DNA of 64,000 bases from Oidiodendron maius Zn (Eukaryota; Ascomycota; Leotiomycetes; Myxotrichaceae). Shown here piece by piece: positions 35,166 to 46,065 of this stretch. Numbering within the stretch: the stretch's first letter is position 1; every line of letters begins with the position of its first letter. Made by a program: the position numbers and the translations under genes. The notes beneath the pieces are model-generated. The model had not been told where the DNA came from. It saw only the letters and a program-made list of their open reading frames with translations, and ran no database searches. The DNA lies in NCBI GenBank assembly GCA_000827325.1, contig KN832892.1:186001-250000 (forward strand). The letters run 5' to 3'.

Positions 35166-36224
35166 TTAGTGCCAATACTTGCCTGTGATGGGCCTGACCA
35201 GCTCCCAGGCATTGTCTAGCGAGGTTATGACCTCGTCAGGCAGCGACCCTCTTTCCAAGTCGAGTATGTTCTGCTCCACGTGTTTAGGGCTGCTCGCCCC
35301 TATTATTACAGCATCTGGATATTCAGAGCCAAGTTTGCTGTGATTGGTCATCCATCGAAGAGCTATATCAGCCACACGAAGCCCATGTTTCTCTGCAGCA
35401 GGCCGTATGACCTCCAACGCCTTGAAATACGCGTCGTTCCAATAGCGTGCTCGATAGCGCTTCCCTTGCCGTGATTCTGGGTCGAACCGAGACCCTCTTT
35501 CCGCGAATGTGCTTTTCACCATGTTTCCAGTTAAAAAGCCACCAGCAAGGGGATTATACGCGTAGAAACCCATGCCATAATGCCTCAAGCAGGGAAATAG
35601 CTCCGCTTCAACCGCTCTGTGTAACACGTTGTAGACGCCCTGATATACCACTGGTTTGATCCAGTTATTGGCGTCACAGATCTCGCATATCTGCGCTACC
35701 TCCCATGCCATATAGTTCGAAATACCGAAGCGATCAAACAATCCCTCCTTGTGAAGCTCGTCGACTGCCCTTAGAGTATCAACGTAGGGTGTCGATCGGT
35801 CAGGCCCATGCAAATACCACATTGCAATTTTTTCGCCCTGCAGAGCTTTCAAGGATCGTTTGAGGTTTTCACGTAAGTGTTCCGGCCTGTGAGTCCATTG
35901 GTCTTTATCCGCCTCCACCGGTAGAACTATTGTCGGGTAGCATTTCGTATCCATAACCAAGCCGCGGTCCTGCCATTTAAGGTTGCCAAGGTACTCCTCA
36001 GAGGTGCCAGAGCCATAAAACCGCGCAGTATCGATTTCATTGTAGCCGTGAGACTGGAATGTGTCCAGGAGTTCCTTGGCGACATTGAGATCGCTTATAT
36101 GTATTAGTCAAAAACATCTAGCAGCCTGGTAGGGGACGACGACATACGGAACTCGAGACTCTTCACTACCATTGCCAATAGTCATAGCTCCTAAGACTAT
36201 GTTGACAGCCGATTTTGTCTCCAT
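35166..36224 (-). CDS. Aldo-keto reductase, AKR7/aflatoxin-aldehyde-reductase type
   Basis: Exons 36224-36148 and 36093-35166 (54-bp intron) give 334 residues. The start METKSAVNIVLGAMTIG begins directly at the first barrel strand, as in AKR7 enzymes. Catalytic residues are visible: Asp and Tyr in YNEIDTARFYGSG, Lys in VMDTKCYP, and His in MWYLHGPD. Later GISNYMAWEVAQI, YQGVYNVLHR and FYAYNPLAGGFLTG are typical. The C-terminal cofactor segment is AVIIGASSPKHVEQN. These NADPH-dependent cytosolic enzymes reduce aldehydes and dialdehydes and are common tailoring or detoxification enzymes in mycotoxin loci. Nothing is missing. Confidence 0.92.
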
Positions 36225-38452
36225 AATCAGTTCTTTTCTTCTTCCTTGTTTTCTAGCTGTTATGGCTATATTTCAGAACCAGAATAGGTTTCCCCTGAAG
36301 TGGATTCTTCCCTTATTATATGCCAAAACCCAACTGGTGAAACTGCACGATCAAATGGAATTAATGGAGTTAATCGTAAAGTCCGGCGGAAATGGGGTTT
36401 GTGATAAATACGGAAACGGAACGCTGTTTCAATACTCCGACCCAGACCGCGATACGGCGATCTCAATGCTTGCGCGCTAGCCCAAAGATGCGGACTCCAC
36501 AAACCCGATACATCCACGTAGACTGGCAATTTTCACTGGGCATTTACCGTCAGAGAACAACCAGTTACGGCCGATAGTGGTTGATCTTGGGCAATGGGTA
36601 CCATGCCGAGGAAAATATGTATCGAGCAACCGAAGTAGCCCTGTGTATTAATGCTTGCATGTGCACCATGATAGAGGGATGCATTATCCCCCTATTTGGA
36701 AGGACCTTAGTAGATCCGAAGTAATGAAGATTTGAGTGTGATGCTTTGATCAAGCGCTCATTGTACGTAGCGGCGCTATCGATTTCACTAGTCGTGAGCT
36801 TTTGGTGAAGTATCATGTCGCGAATAACATTGTGCTGGGGAGGAGCGAGGTTTGGGGCCATGAATTGGAAGACGAGGTGCAGTAGGTATAAATAGGATCG
36901 GCATGCCTCTCTAGAGTCAGAATCCGCTTCTTTCGTAGAATTGGTCGGAGACGTGCTAGCCACCCTCAAGTGTCTCTCGCTACCCCAGCTACTCTGCACT
37001 AGCGACGATATTTCGTTGTTAACAGAGTGGTGTAGGCACCCTTTCTACGAGGACATAACAATATACTAAGCATTAGAGTGCTAGAATTGAAGGGATTCAG
37101 CTTAGGATTCGATTCATACTAATTTTAAGTAGCTAGCTAGCTAATTGGTTGAGTTATAATTAATTTAATTTAGTTGAGTTATCCTAAAAAATAAGGGGGA
37201 AGCAGCTTGAGCACAGACTTTTGGTGACCCACTGTACTTACTCGGCTATATTTGCCACTTTCTGATTTTAAAGTCTTAGGCATAAAGATCATCTAACGTG
37301 AGTCTCTAGGTGGAGAGACGCACCCATCGCGAGACAAATTCATGGTTAAGACCTCTCAAGTTTCCCCCTTGTAAGTTTATGAATACAAGCTTGATGTTTC
37401 ACTGGTCTCCACCCATTTCTCCCTTGGAAACCAGCCTATAATAAGAACTACCGCGGTGTTGACCACGCTGTTAATCGTTTCGTTGGCGCTATCAACCATT
37501 GCTTCAGCTGCTACCCCCTGCTTAATCACGACTGTAGGCGTGTCTCTGGTGTTATTTCAACATGGACAATGCAATTAATCTCGCATGATCACACTTCGAC
37601 GATATCGAAACATTATAAGTTGTATTCGAATGCATATTTTGTAGTGCTGGTGCGAGGTGGCATGATGTGGTGTCGGCTGCCAGAAACAACAGTCCTTCGA
37701 GAGAACCTCTAAAACACTAGAACAACGGTCATTTCAACACCGTCCTTCTACACAGGATCGACCAAGACATCAACGATATCTGGACCAACGTCTTGAAGAT
37801 CATTTTGAGCATGGAATACCTCTTAACCCGTCGTATCAAGTCGCTTTACGAATGTATCAGCAGGTGACAGATGCAAAAGTAGGCACAGCTCAGTTGATTC
37901 AGGACTGTGAAAAACATCGAATTAAAGCTCAAAAAGAAGAGATGCGACGGAAGGAAGGAAGGCAGTGGAGCCTAAGGCTACCGCTCAGATTACTGAGAAG
38001 TAGAAGGGTTTGCAACAAATCGGGCCAGAAGGTCAAGAATATGAAGCTTAATCGCCCGACTAAAAGGGCTAATGAGATCTGGAAAAAGCAGATTATCAAG
38101 CACGTTGCTAAGATTCAAGACTATTGGCAGTCTTAGTGAGGCAAGGTAATTGCTCAAAATTTCAAGGTCTTAGGTGGGTTAATGAAACCAGCGATTATGA
38201 TTTGGATTATACGGGATCAGTGATCAGAAGTGATCCAACAGAACGAAGGTTCTATATAAGTAGATAAGCTTTCCTTGGATAGGAGCTCAGTGCTCAAACT
38301 CACTATAGTTTTGCAATCATACTCTTTTTGCATTACTTCGTAACACCTTTACTTCCACGTAAAGAAACCCGATCTTATATCAGCTACTTCTACCGCAATA
38401 CCAACCCGACACCTTTAGGACCCCTACTCGGTAGGATCTTAGAATTGTTACA
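36225..38452. other. Gene-poor stretch with uncharacterised ORFs
   Basis: A minus-strand ORF (36999-36565, 144 residues) and a plus-strand basic ORF (37852-38136, 94 residues, Lys/Arg-rich) are open but show no family motif or splice partners. They may be decayed gene or transposon ends. No terminal repeats found. Confidence 0.4.
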
Positions 38453-39679
38453 CTAGGCTATGCTGGACAAGGCAGGGATGGTGAAAGCTGGGTCGGCGGC
38501 GGCAAAGGCTTCGGCCCGGTTGGCGTTTGGTGGGTAGATTAAAACGCCATTAATCGTTTGCTTGACCGACTTAGCTGCAGAGCCAGAAAGCATGACTTTG
38601 CGGTCCCAGCCTTCGGTTACAACGGCGCCCCACGGGCCCAAATCAAGGCAAGTTCCAAGGGCGGGTTGCGAATAGGGCTGGGTCTCAATATTGAGTAGAT
38701 CTGCCGCTGCGTTGTGCCCCGCTGAGCGGCCGAGACGCATTGCGTGTTGACACGACATCATGGAATAGTTATTGTCATCATCCGTCGCCGCAGACGCTGT
38801 GTCACCTGCTGCGAATATGCCTTTGGTTGCTGTCACGCGCAAATCACTATCGACGTGCAGGCGGCCGTATTTGTCCTTCTTGCCATTTATCTGTTTGGTC
38901 AGCGGACTCGCCTCTGGACCGGCTGTCCAGACGACTGTGAGGGCCTCGATACGTTCGCCGCGGGTGGTAATGACACCGCCAGCGTCGACGGACGCAACCG
39001 CGGCTCCGAGCTTCAACTCTACGCCCAGCTCTGTGAGGGCCTCAAGAATCACTGGGCGCGGACCCGGCCCAAGACCAGGCCCGATCTCAACTCCACTTCC
39101 CACAATCACGACACGCACATCAGCACCCTCGGCGAGAATCGAGCGTAAGCGCGCGGGTAGCTCGGTCCCTATTTCGATGCCTGTGAACCCCCCGCCCACG
39201 ACCACAACGGTATTGCGAGCCGGACTGGGGGGCAGGGACGCCAGGCTACTCAAGTGCGTTTCGAACTCCGCCGCCTCCTCCAACTGGTCGATGCTGAATG
39301 TATGGTCGCGTAGGCCGGGGATATCTGGACGCACCAAGCGGCTTCCGGCAGCCACGATCAGCCGGTCGTAGGACAGCGTCGACCGCGCACCAGACGGATC
39401 AACAATATGCACCTCACGCTGTTCCGAGCTGATGGTATCGACCGTGCCTTTAACAAATTGGACGCCAGTCACGTGAAAAAGCTCACTCAGCGGGGCGCTC
39501 ATTGTTGCTGCATCCGCCTCATAGAGCCTCGGTCGCACAACCAGTCTCGGTTCAGGTGCGATAACTATTACTTCGATTCCTGCTGCCTCCCCTCCGTTAA
39601 GGTCGATCAAGCGCATCGCGGCAATCGCGCTCCACATGCCGGCAAAGCCCGCGCCGACTACCACTATTCTCTGTGACAT
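38453..39679 (-). CDS. FAD-dependent pyridine-nucleotide oxidoreductase, NDH-2-like
   Basis: Single exon, 408 residues from the ATG at 39679; an in-frame ATG at 39733 precedes it but the FAD motif starts right after MSQ. N-terminal FAD Rossmann motif VVVGAGFAGMWSA, ATG-like motif LIVAAGSRLVRP, second Rossmann fold VVVVGGGFTGIEIGTEL for NAD(P)H, and the FAD-closing motif GIFAAGDTA. The order is that of type II NADH dehydrogenases and related quinone reductases. No membrane segment or presequence is seen. By eye it is much richer in G and C, especially at third positions, than its neighbours, and has no introns. This suggests acquisition from a bacterium or a GC-rich fungus. Confidence 0.9.
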   Translation of the reverse strand: MSQRIVVVGAGFAGMWSAIAAMRLIDLNGGEAAGIEVIVIAPEPRLVVRPRLYEADAATMSAPLSELFHVTGVQFVKGTVDTISSEQREVHIVDPSGARSTLSYDRLIVAAGSRLVRPDIPGLRDHTFSIDQLEEAAEFETHLSSLASLPPSPARNTVVVVGGGFTGIEIGTELPARLRSILAEGADVRVVIVGSGVEIGPGLGPGPRPVILEALTELGVELKLGAAVASVDAGGVITTRGERIEALTVVWTAGPEASPLTKQINGKKDKYGRLHVDSDLRVTATKGIFAAGDTASAATDDDNNYSMMSCQHAMRLGRSAGHNAAADLLNIETQPYSQPALGTCLDLGPWGAVVTEGWDRKVMLSGSAAKSVKQTINGVLIYPPNANRAEAFAAADPAFTIPALSSIA

Positions 39680-40592
39680 ATTGAAATCTTCTTGTTTAAT
39701 CCTCTTTAAAATGAATGGGATGGAATGAGGCAAGGCTGGCTATCGCTATACCACGGCGAGCTGATGGCGTCTTTATAGACGGTTTTCAACAACCTGATCG
39801 ATTGTTGGGCCGGGTACCGGGTATCCCTTCAATACCTGACTCCCTTGCCACTTTCAGTGGGCAAGGTAAATATCCAATAGCCTTACTGCAACTCCCGCAG
39901 TCAGGTGGAGGGGGGTATACGGGTATGCGGGTATACCACGTGGTAAGGTACACTGATTACCGATGCACAGTCCGGCGTTCGTTTTTCTCCATGAGTACCC
40001 ATTTCGATTAAGCGAGGCCCCGAGAACCGTCACTGCCAGAGATTTAAGTGCACGAATTTACAAACTGTTCTGAGGATGCTAAACTGCGGGTACAGGAATC
40101 TTAATAAGCATATAATCTTTGCTCGGGCTTTTACTTTGACGCTGGTGTTTGAGGGATGGTGGCGTGCAAAAAGGGTTCCGAGTTCGCACCCTGCTAATAG
40201 ATTCAAAATTTAGAGATCGAGTTGGAACCAAAATTGTAAAGCACATGATTTATGTTTCTATTTCCTCCAAGCACTTAGGACTAGGTACCAATTTGTTGTC
40301 TAGATGATCCTCAATATTGAACCCTTGTACTCGATAAGCACTTTAAATGTGAAATACAACCAATAATTTATTCACAGCGCCTCCCGAGAGCCTGGCACAC
40401 TCGTTCTGCGGGCGGCAATGTGGGACGCAATGCGGGACGCAATGTGGGACAGTATTCCAGCAATAGCCTATCGGCATCCTTACAACAGATCGTATATCAT
40501 TATATCATCTTTGCGAATGGCTCACAGTTTCTTATCTGTTTTACTAACACCTATTTCATCTCATTCGGGTTTCCCATCAATTATTTTATGTT
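39680..40592. other. Intergenic, with a small tandem repeat
   Basis: This divergent promoter region of the FAD oxidoreductase and the next hydrolase contains three copies of a 12-bp unit at 40415-40450. Nothing else was recognised. Confidence 0.5.
40415..40450. repeat. Three tandem copies of GCAATGYGGGAC
   Basis: The 12-bp unit occurs three times head to tail with a single C/T difference, about 145-180 bp upstream of the hydrolase start. Confidence 0.85.
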
Positions 40593-41555
40593 ATGCCAAA
40601 TTCCGAGCCACTATTATTGGATATGAATTCATTCACGTTAACACTCTCCACCGGCTCGATACTCTCAGGTCTCTCCTGCATCCCTTCTCATATACCGGCA
40701 CAACTTTCTCAACCCCTCATCGTTGGTATCCATGGAGGCACTTATAGCTCGCGATATTTTCATCCAACGCCAAGTACATCTGCGGCCTCCATATCAACCG
40801 TCCTCGGTATTCCATTCATAGCCATTGATCGTGCAGGGTACAACAAAAGCACGAAGCTGCCGGTTTGTCCTGCAGGTTCTACATTTCTCCAGGAAGAAGG
40901 GAAGCACTTGCACAAGTACATTCTCCCTGCAATATGGCAAGAGTTCGGCAAATCGTCCGGCAGCACCAGCATTGTACTTCTCACACACTCTCTGGGCTCC
41001 GGCAGTGCCATCATCGCTGCATCTCTCCTTGCCCAAGAGGAAGAGACGCTATACCCTCTGAGCGGCTTGATAATTTCTGGCTGGGGTACTACAACCTCTA
41101 TTCCTCGAACAGAAGCGGAAAGGCTTCTATCTTCACATACAACTTCAGACCGCCTACATTTCCCTCTCGCAATGAAGGATCTCCTTATGTTCGGCCACCG
41201 GGAATCCAAATGTGTCGACCCCAGAATGTATGATCTTACAGAGTCGCTAGACAATGGTATGTCGTATGGAGAATTTCAAGATGTGAACATGACTTGGCTC
41301 ATGTACTGGAAGAAATACGCGGCCACGGTTCAGGTGCCTGTTATGTATTGCTTAGGGGAAAGAGACTCAATTTGGGAGGCGACAAATAGCAATATAAGAA
41401 ACTTTTCAGAAGCCTTCAAAGCCTCACCCAGGGTGGAGAGGGTTTTGATTCTAGGAGCACCGCATTGTATAGAGCTGAGCTTATGGTCAAAGAGTTGGTA
41501 TTTACGGGCCTTCGGGTTTGCTTGTGGGTGTGCTGTAAGTGACGCGCAACAATAA
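40593..41555 (+). CDS. Alpha/beta hydrolase
   Basis: Single exon of 320 residues; a second in-frame ATG at 40623 (MNSFTLTLSTGSILSG) may be the real start. Motifs: GIHGGTYSSRYF (oxyanion), AIDRAGYNKST, nucleophile THSLGS, acid region YCLGERDSIWE and histidine GAPHCIELS. The family of such enzymes in ascomycetes is broad and mostly uncharacterised. No signal peptide or membrane segment. It is one of several unrelated hydrolases in the window, so a role in releasing or trimming a polyketide is possible but not shown. Confidence 0.85.
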   Translation: MPNSEPLLLDMNSFTLTLSTGSILSGLSCIPSHIPAQLSQPLIVGIHGGTYSSRYFHPTPSTSAASISTVLGIPFIAIDRAGYNKSTKLPVCPAGSTFLQEEGKHLHKYILPAIWQEFGKSSGSTSIVLLTHSLGSGSAIIAASLLAQEEETLYPLSGLIISGWGTTTSIPRTEAERLLSSHTTSDRLHFPLAMKDLLMFGHRESKCVDPRMYDLTESLDNGMSYGEFQDVNMTWLMYWKKYAATVQVPVMYCLGERDSIWEATNSNIRNFSEAFKASPRVERVLILGAPHCIELSLWSKSWYLRAFGFACGCAVSDAQQ

Positions 41556-42705
41556 GCTCACATCTCGAGGACCGACTGTTATTGAATTGATATCTCAACA
41601 AGCATTAGTTTATGTGCGATAATTTCTATCGCAGTTGTATTTTGAGACTATACGCCTAGAAACACTTAGTCGCTTGTCAAGTTACCATGCGTATAGCCCT
41701 GCTACAACTATCTAGGCTTAACGATTGTGACGTGACTTGGATATATGGATCTCTTTATACGAATGGAGACAAGCCATTAAATAATTCCATTTACTTCCTC
41801 ATCAGGTGCAGTGTCACCAAAGACTAAATCATATCATATAAAACACCTGGTATTCAGGAGAACTGGAATTTCTCTTGATCCTTCTTAATCACCAATATCA
41901 TAACTATAGAGCAGTAGACGTTGCTCAGTATCTAACCCGTATACTGATTGGAGTCCTGGTGACAACATTAAGTTGATCTAGCTACATTTAGGTAGTCTCT
42001 TGCGCTCGGTAACCTCGACAGGTCTAGGGACCAGGGCGCGATCACGTGCATTGATTTTGGTCCTTAGGCTTTTAAAAGCCCAAATAGCCTATTGCTAAGA
42101 GACCAAAAGCGGACCTGGAAGTTGAGTTACGCGATACTGTCCTGCTCTGCGACTGGCCAGTTTCAGATGGGGTTGCACTCGCCGACTCCCGCAAACAGGA
42201 GAGGTCGCCGAATTGTCAATATTAGGCTCGACTTCCCACCGCCATTCTTGAAAGGTTCGCACAGAGCGCGTTTGATTATTTAGTCTACTGTTTTTTCACG
42301 TGTTGAAGCCACTCAGAGCTCTGATGCAGATCAGGTATAGCACGCACTATTGGAGACTGGATGCAAGGGTCTGAAAGCGGATGTAACTGTCTTGTGCCAT
42401 TTGCCCTGTAGAACGGCTATTGTAAGGTTGGCCAACTGCCGCTTCCCGAATACCCTGGCGGGCACGGGTATTCATAGTAGGTTTGATGCATAGACGGTGC
42501 GGGTATTCATATGTAGCCAGTACGGGTACCCACAACTCGCTAACCACATTTGCAGATCTCTGGTTTGGATGTATGCTGTATGCGGAGGTAGAGGTAAGAC
42601 ATGCCGAAACAAAAAGCCCTGCGCTTCAAAAGTAATTAATTACTGCTTCTTAAGCTTTCAATAGGAGGACCACAGTGAACTGTCTTATACTGCAGGTACC
42701 AAAAC
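41556..42705. other. Intergenic, promoter side of the NDUFS7 copy
   Basis: No ORF with family resemblance. The motif CGGGTATTC/ACGGGTA recurs around 42460-42530 and a related form near 39915, of unknown meaning. Confidence 0.4.
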
Positions 42706-43600
42706 ATGACTACCTCACTTAGCGTGATTTTGCGAAACTCGCAGCGGGCGAGGACGGTGGGAATCCTACAGCCTCTGGTAATCTTAAATTCACCCGAACT
42801 ATAATCAGTCAGATGGATACTGATATTTCAGCCTTCAATCCTACCGCTAGCATACTCTCTGGTCAAGCAGAGACCCCTGTCAAGTTCGACAGCGTATGGT
42901 CAGAATCGAATGTCAACAGAAGCCGCCGTCCCGATTGTACCACAGACTCAATTGCCTCGAATGCCCCTCAGGCGACCACTGCAAAGGCAATATTCTCTGC
43001 TTCCCAGCCAAGATGGACAAAAAGGGGTCACAGAATACGCGTTGTAAGCCCCCTTGCTTCTCACAACACTGCTCGTGGCACTGTTCTAAAATCACAGAAC
43101 CTCAATGGACAAACTCGCCAACTGGGCACGCCAAGGCTCACTCTGGCCCGTAACTTTTGGCCTCGCATGCTGTGGAATAGAAATGATCCAAACATCGATG
43201 CCACGCTACGACCAAGATCGGCTAGGGGTCATATTCCGAGCTTCGCCGCGCCAGGCTGATGTCATGATTGTAGCAGGGACGTTGACGAACAAAATGGCGC
43301 CGGCACTGAGACTGGTATATGATCAAATGCCAGACCCGAAGTGGGTTATCAGCATGGGAAGCTGTGCAAATGGGGGCGGGTATTACCATTACAGCTATTC
43401 AGTTGTGCGCGGTTGTGATAGGATCGTGCCAGTCGATATCTATGTGCCTGGCTGTAAGTTGAGAGAAAGGAGAGCTGGTTTATGAACTAAGGCTGATAAA
43501 AGCAGGCCCACCAACCGCGGAGGCATTGTTGTACGGTATCTTCAGGCTGCAGAGAAAAATGCGGCACTCGAAAACAACGAGGATGTGGTATAGAAAGTAG
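42706..43600 (+). CDS. Mitochondrial complex I PSST subunit (NDUFS7/NuoB), divergent copy, candidate self-resistance gene
   Basis: Exons 42706-42777, 42832-43043, 43098-43453 and 43506-43600 (introns 54, 54 and 52 bp) keep phase and give 244 residues. Exon 1 encodes an Arg-rich amphipathic presequence ([19 protein letters not shown]), so the protein is imported into mitochondria. The mature part starts near [20 protein letters not shown]. All four ligands of cluster N2 are present: two Cys in [10 protein letters not shown], one in [10 protein letters not shown], one in [26 protein letters not shown] and [18 protein letters not shown] are as in all eukaryotes, and the end RMWYRK is typical. 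It passes electrons from N2 to ubiquinone. The segment after the double Cys reads GIEMIQ instead of the usual fungal AVEMMH. Setting and divergence suggest a resistant second copy. Confidence 0.95.
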
Positions 43601-43821
43601 AGTACTAGTTGGCGTATTTCTGTAGAGATAAAACTGCACGTAAATAATAATAACATGCCAAAAATGCAGCAATAATACTCTTGTTTCTAATGGATACATT
43701 TTCTTCTTCTCACATCCTCCTACTCCAATTGGTCATGCCCTTCTCGAAACTTGAAACCGATCCAAACTCTTGCCTCTGGCCAAGAATATAGAGAGCAAAA
43801 AACGGTTCCTCTCAACAGCCT

Positions 43822-45447
43822 TCATTCCCCGTCTATCCTTCGCATTAATGGCCACACCTCGACAAACGCTTTACAGATGCCCAACACAAGTCTGTTACAT
43901 TTCCTTCCGTCTATAGCTTCCATGGGTTTCGCTGTAGATGCTTGCAATACTCGTTGTACGAGAGCCGTAAAAGAGGTGCAGCACGTGACGTGTGAGTATC
44001 TTGACATAACTTCCACCGAACTGTATGGCAATCGAGACTGCGGTGCATCAATGTAGAGTTTCATCCTTGCGAAAAGTTAGAAAAACGGCTAAATCAAGAT
44101 CGATATGACAGGCTCTCGAAGATTGAACAGGCCACACTCACGTGTTGATGAGGATATGTGCCTGGAAAAGTATCTCATTTGTCCTACCGTTAGCTTTCAT
44201 CATGTCCTGCTTGGACGGTGGGAGATAGAGAAACCAGTTCGTCCATCTTATATTCGCCCTGCCCACAATCGAGTCGAGGGTAACTCCATATTCTAAATTG
44301 GCTTCCATCGTAGCACCAATTATATGGACAGCATCTATAAGATATGTGAAAGGTGAGAAAACAATTTCATCTTCAGCGAACTCTCTGCTTTCATATTCGT
44401 CTAGAGTCATCGGAACAGGAATTTTCTAGGTGACTCCCAGTTAGCGCAGGCTCCAGTCCGAAGAATGTTTCATACCCCTCTGGAGTATTCCCTCTCCTCA
44501 CACGGCAGGTCTGTATTTGTGACTGCAGTCCAACACGTGAAATATGATTCGCGTCTGATACCAGCAAATGTGCCATCAACAACAAATAAACCCCACCAGG
44601 TCCTCCGCCAGCATTCCTCCAAAACGGGATTGCCCTCTCCATTCTCCGTTGCAAATTCTCTAGAATTCATCTTGATCTCCAACGCCATAGAGATCGCTCG
44701 ATCTAATGTCTTCCTAGCTTGATCAGACTTGCCGCAGCAAAGGGTCGTAATTGCCAGTAGAAGCAGAGCCTGCACGGAAAATCCATTAGGTGGTAAAATT
44801 CCAAACTCCATGTCGAGTTCCGCGTGCAGTCCATGTGATACACTATTTAGAGCATAGATAGAACTAATGAATTTGAGAATAAGAACAAGGTGCATCAATG
44901 ACGCATAGTTGGTCTGAAGTCGAGAAATTAAGTGGCGTCTAGGCAAAATATAGGGGTGCGCATCATTGAAGTACTGATAGTAAACAGTCAAGATCTTGTC
45001 CATGCCATTACTGGCGTAATTTTGACTTGGAGTGAGCCTATGAGAAGTTTCCGAAGCTTCGAGGCTGTCAACGCTTCCAGTGGAGGAAGATCTCAATGCT
45101 GATGTACTCGGTACCCTTGGTTGAACCTGTCGCCAGAATTTTGGTCAGTTGAGTTGTATATGATGAATTGCGGGCTTTCTTCGAGGCAGGCTTTGTCTGG
45201 TTCGTCTCCCTCTGCATTTGGCGTAGGAGCAACGGTTGTTATCATGCCAGAATCGTGAACATGATGGAGCATTTGTATCGCATTTCACATGTCGTGTTCC
45301 GCATGCTGCACAAGCCAAAGAAATTCGACTTCCATTGCCGGAGATTGAAACGAATATGGTCTCATCAGGCTTGTTTGGAAGGTGCATGGGCATGATGTTT
45401 ATTCCTAGCTACTGTAGCAGATCAAGGTTGAAGTCGAAGTTTGCGTC
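43822..45447 (-). pseudogene. Decayed paralogue of the regulator at 49793-47840
   Basis: Homology to the regulator at 49793 runs the whole length, but damage is visible. At the N-terminus the homologous stretch DANFDFNLDLLQ is followed by TAG (45411-45409). In the zinc cluster the fifth Cys is Phe (CSRFWHDNNRC against CSRCQPDNRAC). After CRGRRTRQSLPRRKP no GT donor is found and the frame ends. The next parts are recognisable: from VQPRVPSTSA to EREYSRG (ends 44476), KIPVPMTLDEYESREF to HILIN (44425 to about 44151), and KLYIDAPQSRLPYSSVE onward. The last part lacks about 45 residues between AKPMEAIDG and the segment RLVLGICKAFVEVWPL. With this many lesions a working regulator is unlikely. Confidence 0.8.
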
Positions 45448-46065
45448 GACGCCTATTTAAAATGTATCCTCAAAATAGCCACAATGCGTGTATAAAGATA
45501 GAGATAGGTAACTGTGATAAATGATGGACAGACTTCGGGACAGAGCAAACCAAGGCAGGACTTGGGGACTTCGAACCCTTAAGATCGTCGGGTAGAGTAC
45601 AGAATCTGCGTCTCACCTATAAGAGACTCAAAGATCGAGTGAGCGCATGCTGGATGTCCTGATAGAGCCATAATGCTGAGGGGAATGACTTCTGTGGTGT
45701 TGCTGCACTGGAAAGAATCATGTGCTCTGCGGAAGCCGTGCGGAAGCCGGCCGGAAACCCAGCAGCAGGCGGAGGGTATCGAATAGGCTACTGACAGTAG
45801 CGTCCAAACAATTACGGGTATTCGGGAATTGAAACAGGATCGCGACAAAAAGGATACGGCCATGTATCAGCCACACACTCGAATTAAGAATGACGAATAT
45901 TGCTTGTTTGTAAGGTGCAAATCTTCCTAGTCTTTAGCACTTTAACCATTCACGTCACGTCTCTGGACGTCAATTCCCACCAGATATTATTATATTCCGC
46001 TAAGAGCTTTCGTTCCTTCGTACTGCGATCTTCGTTCTACCGCCACCTTTTCATAGTGCTTCCAG
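45448..46065. other. Intergenic, promoter side of the fatty-acid hydroxylase
   Basis: No supported gene. A pyrimidine-rich stretch precedes the ATG at 46066. Confidence 0.5.

Noticed and set aside
37852-38136. Lys/Arg-rich ORF as a transposase C-terminus
   Set aside because: Charged residues alone do not identify it; no DDE motif or terminal repeats nearby.
42813-43259. 148-residue ORF starting [10 protein letters not shown]
   Set aside because: It is out of frame with the conserved NDUFS7 protein and crosses two of its introns.
42706-43600. NDUFS7 copy as a bacterial nuoB gene or mitochondrial DNA insertion
   Set aside because: Three spliceosomal introns and a mitochondrial presequence show a nuclear eukaryotic gene.
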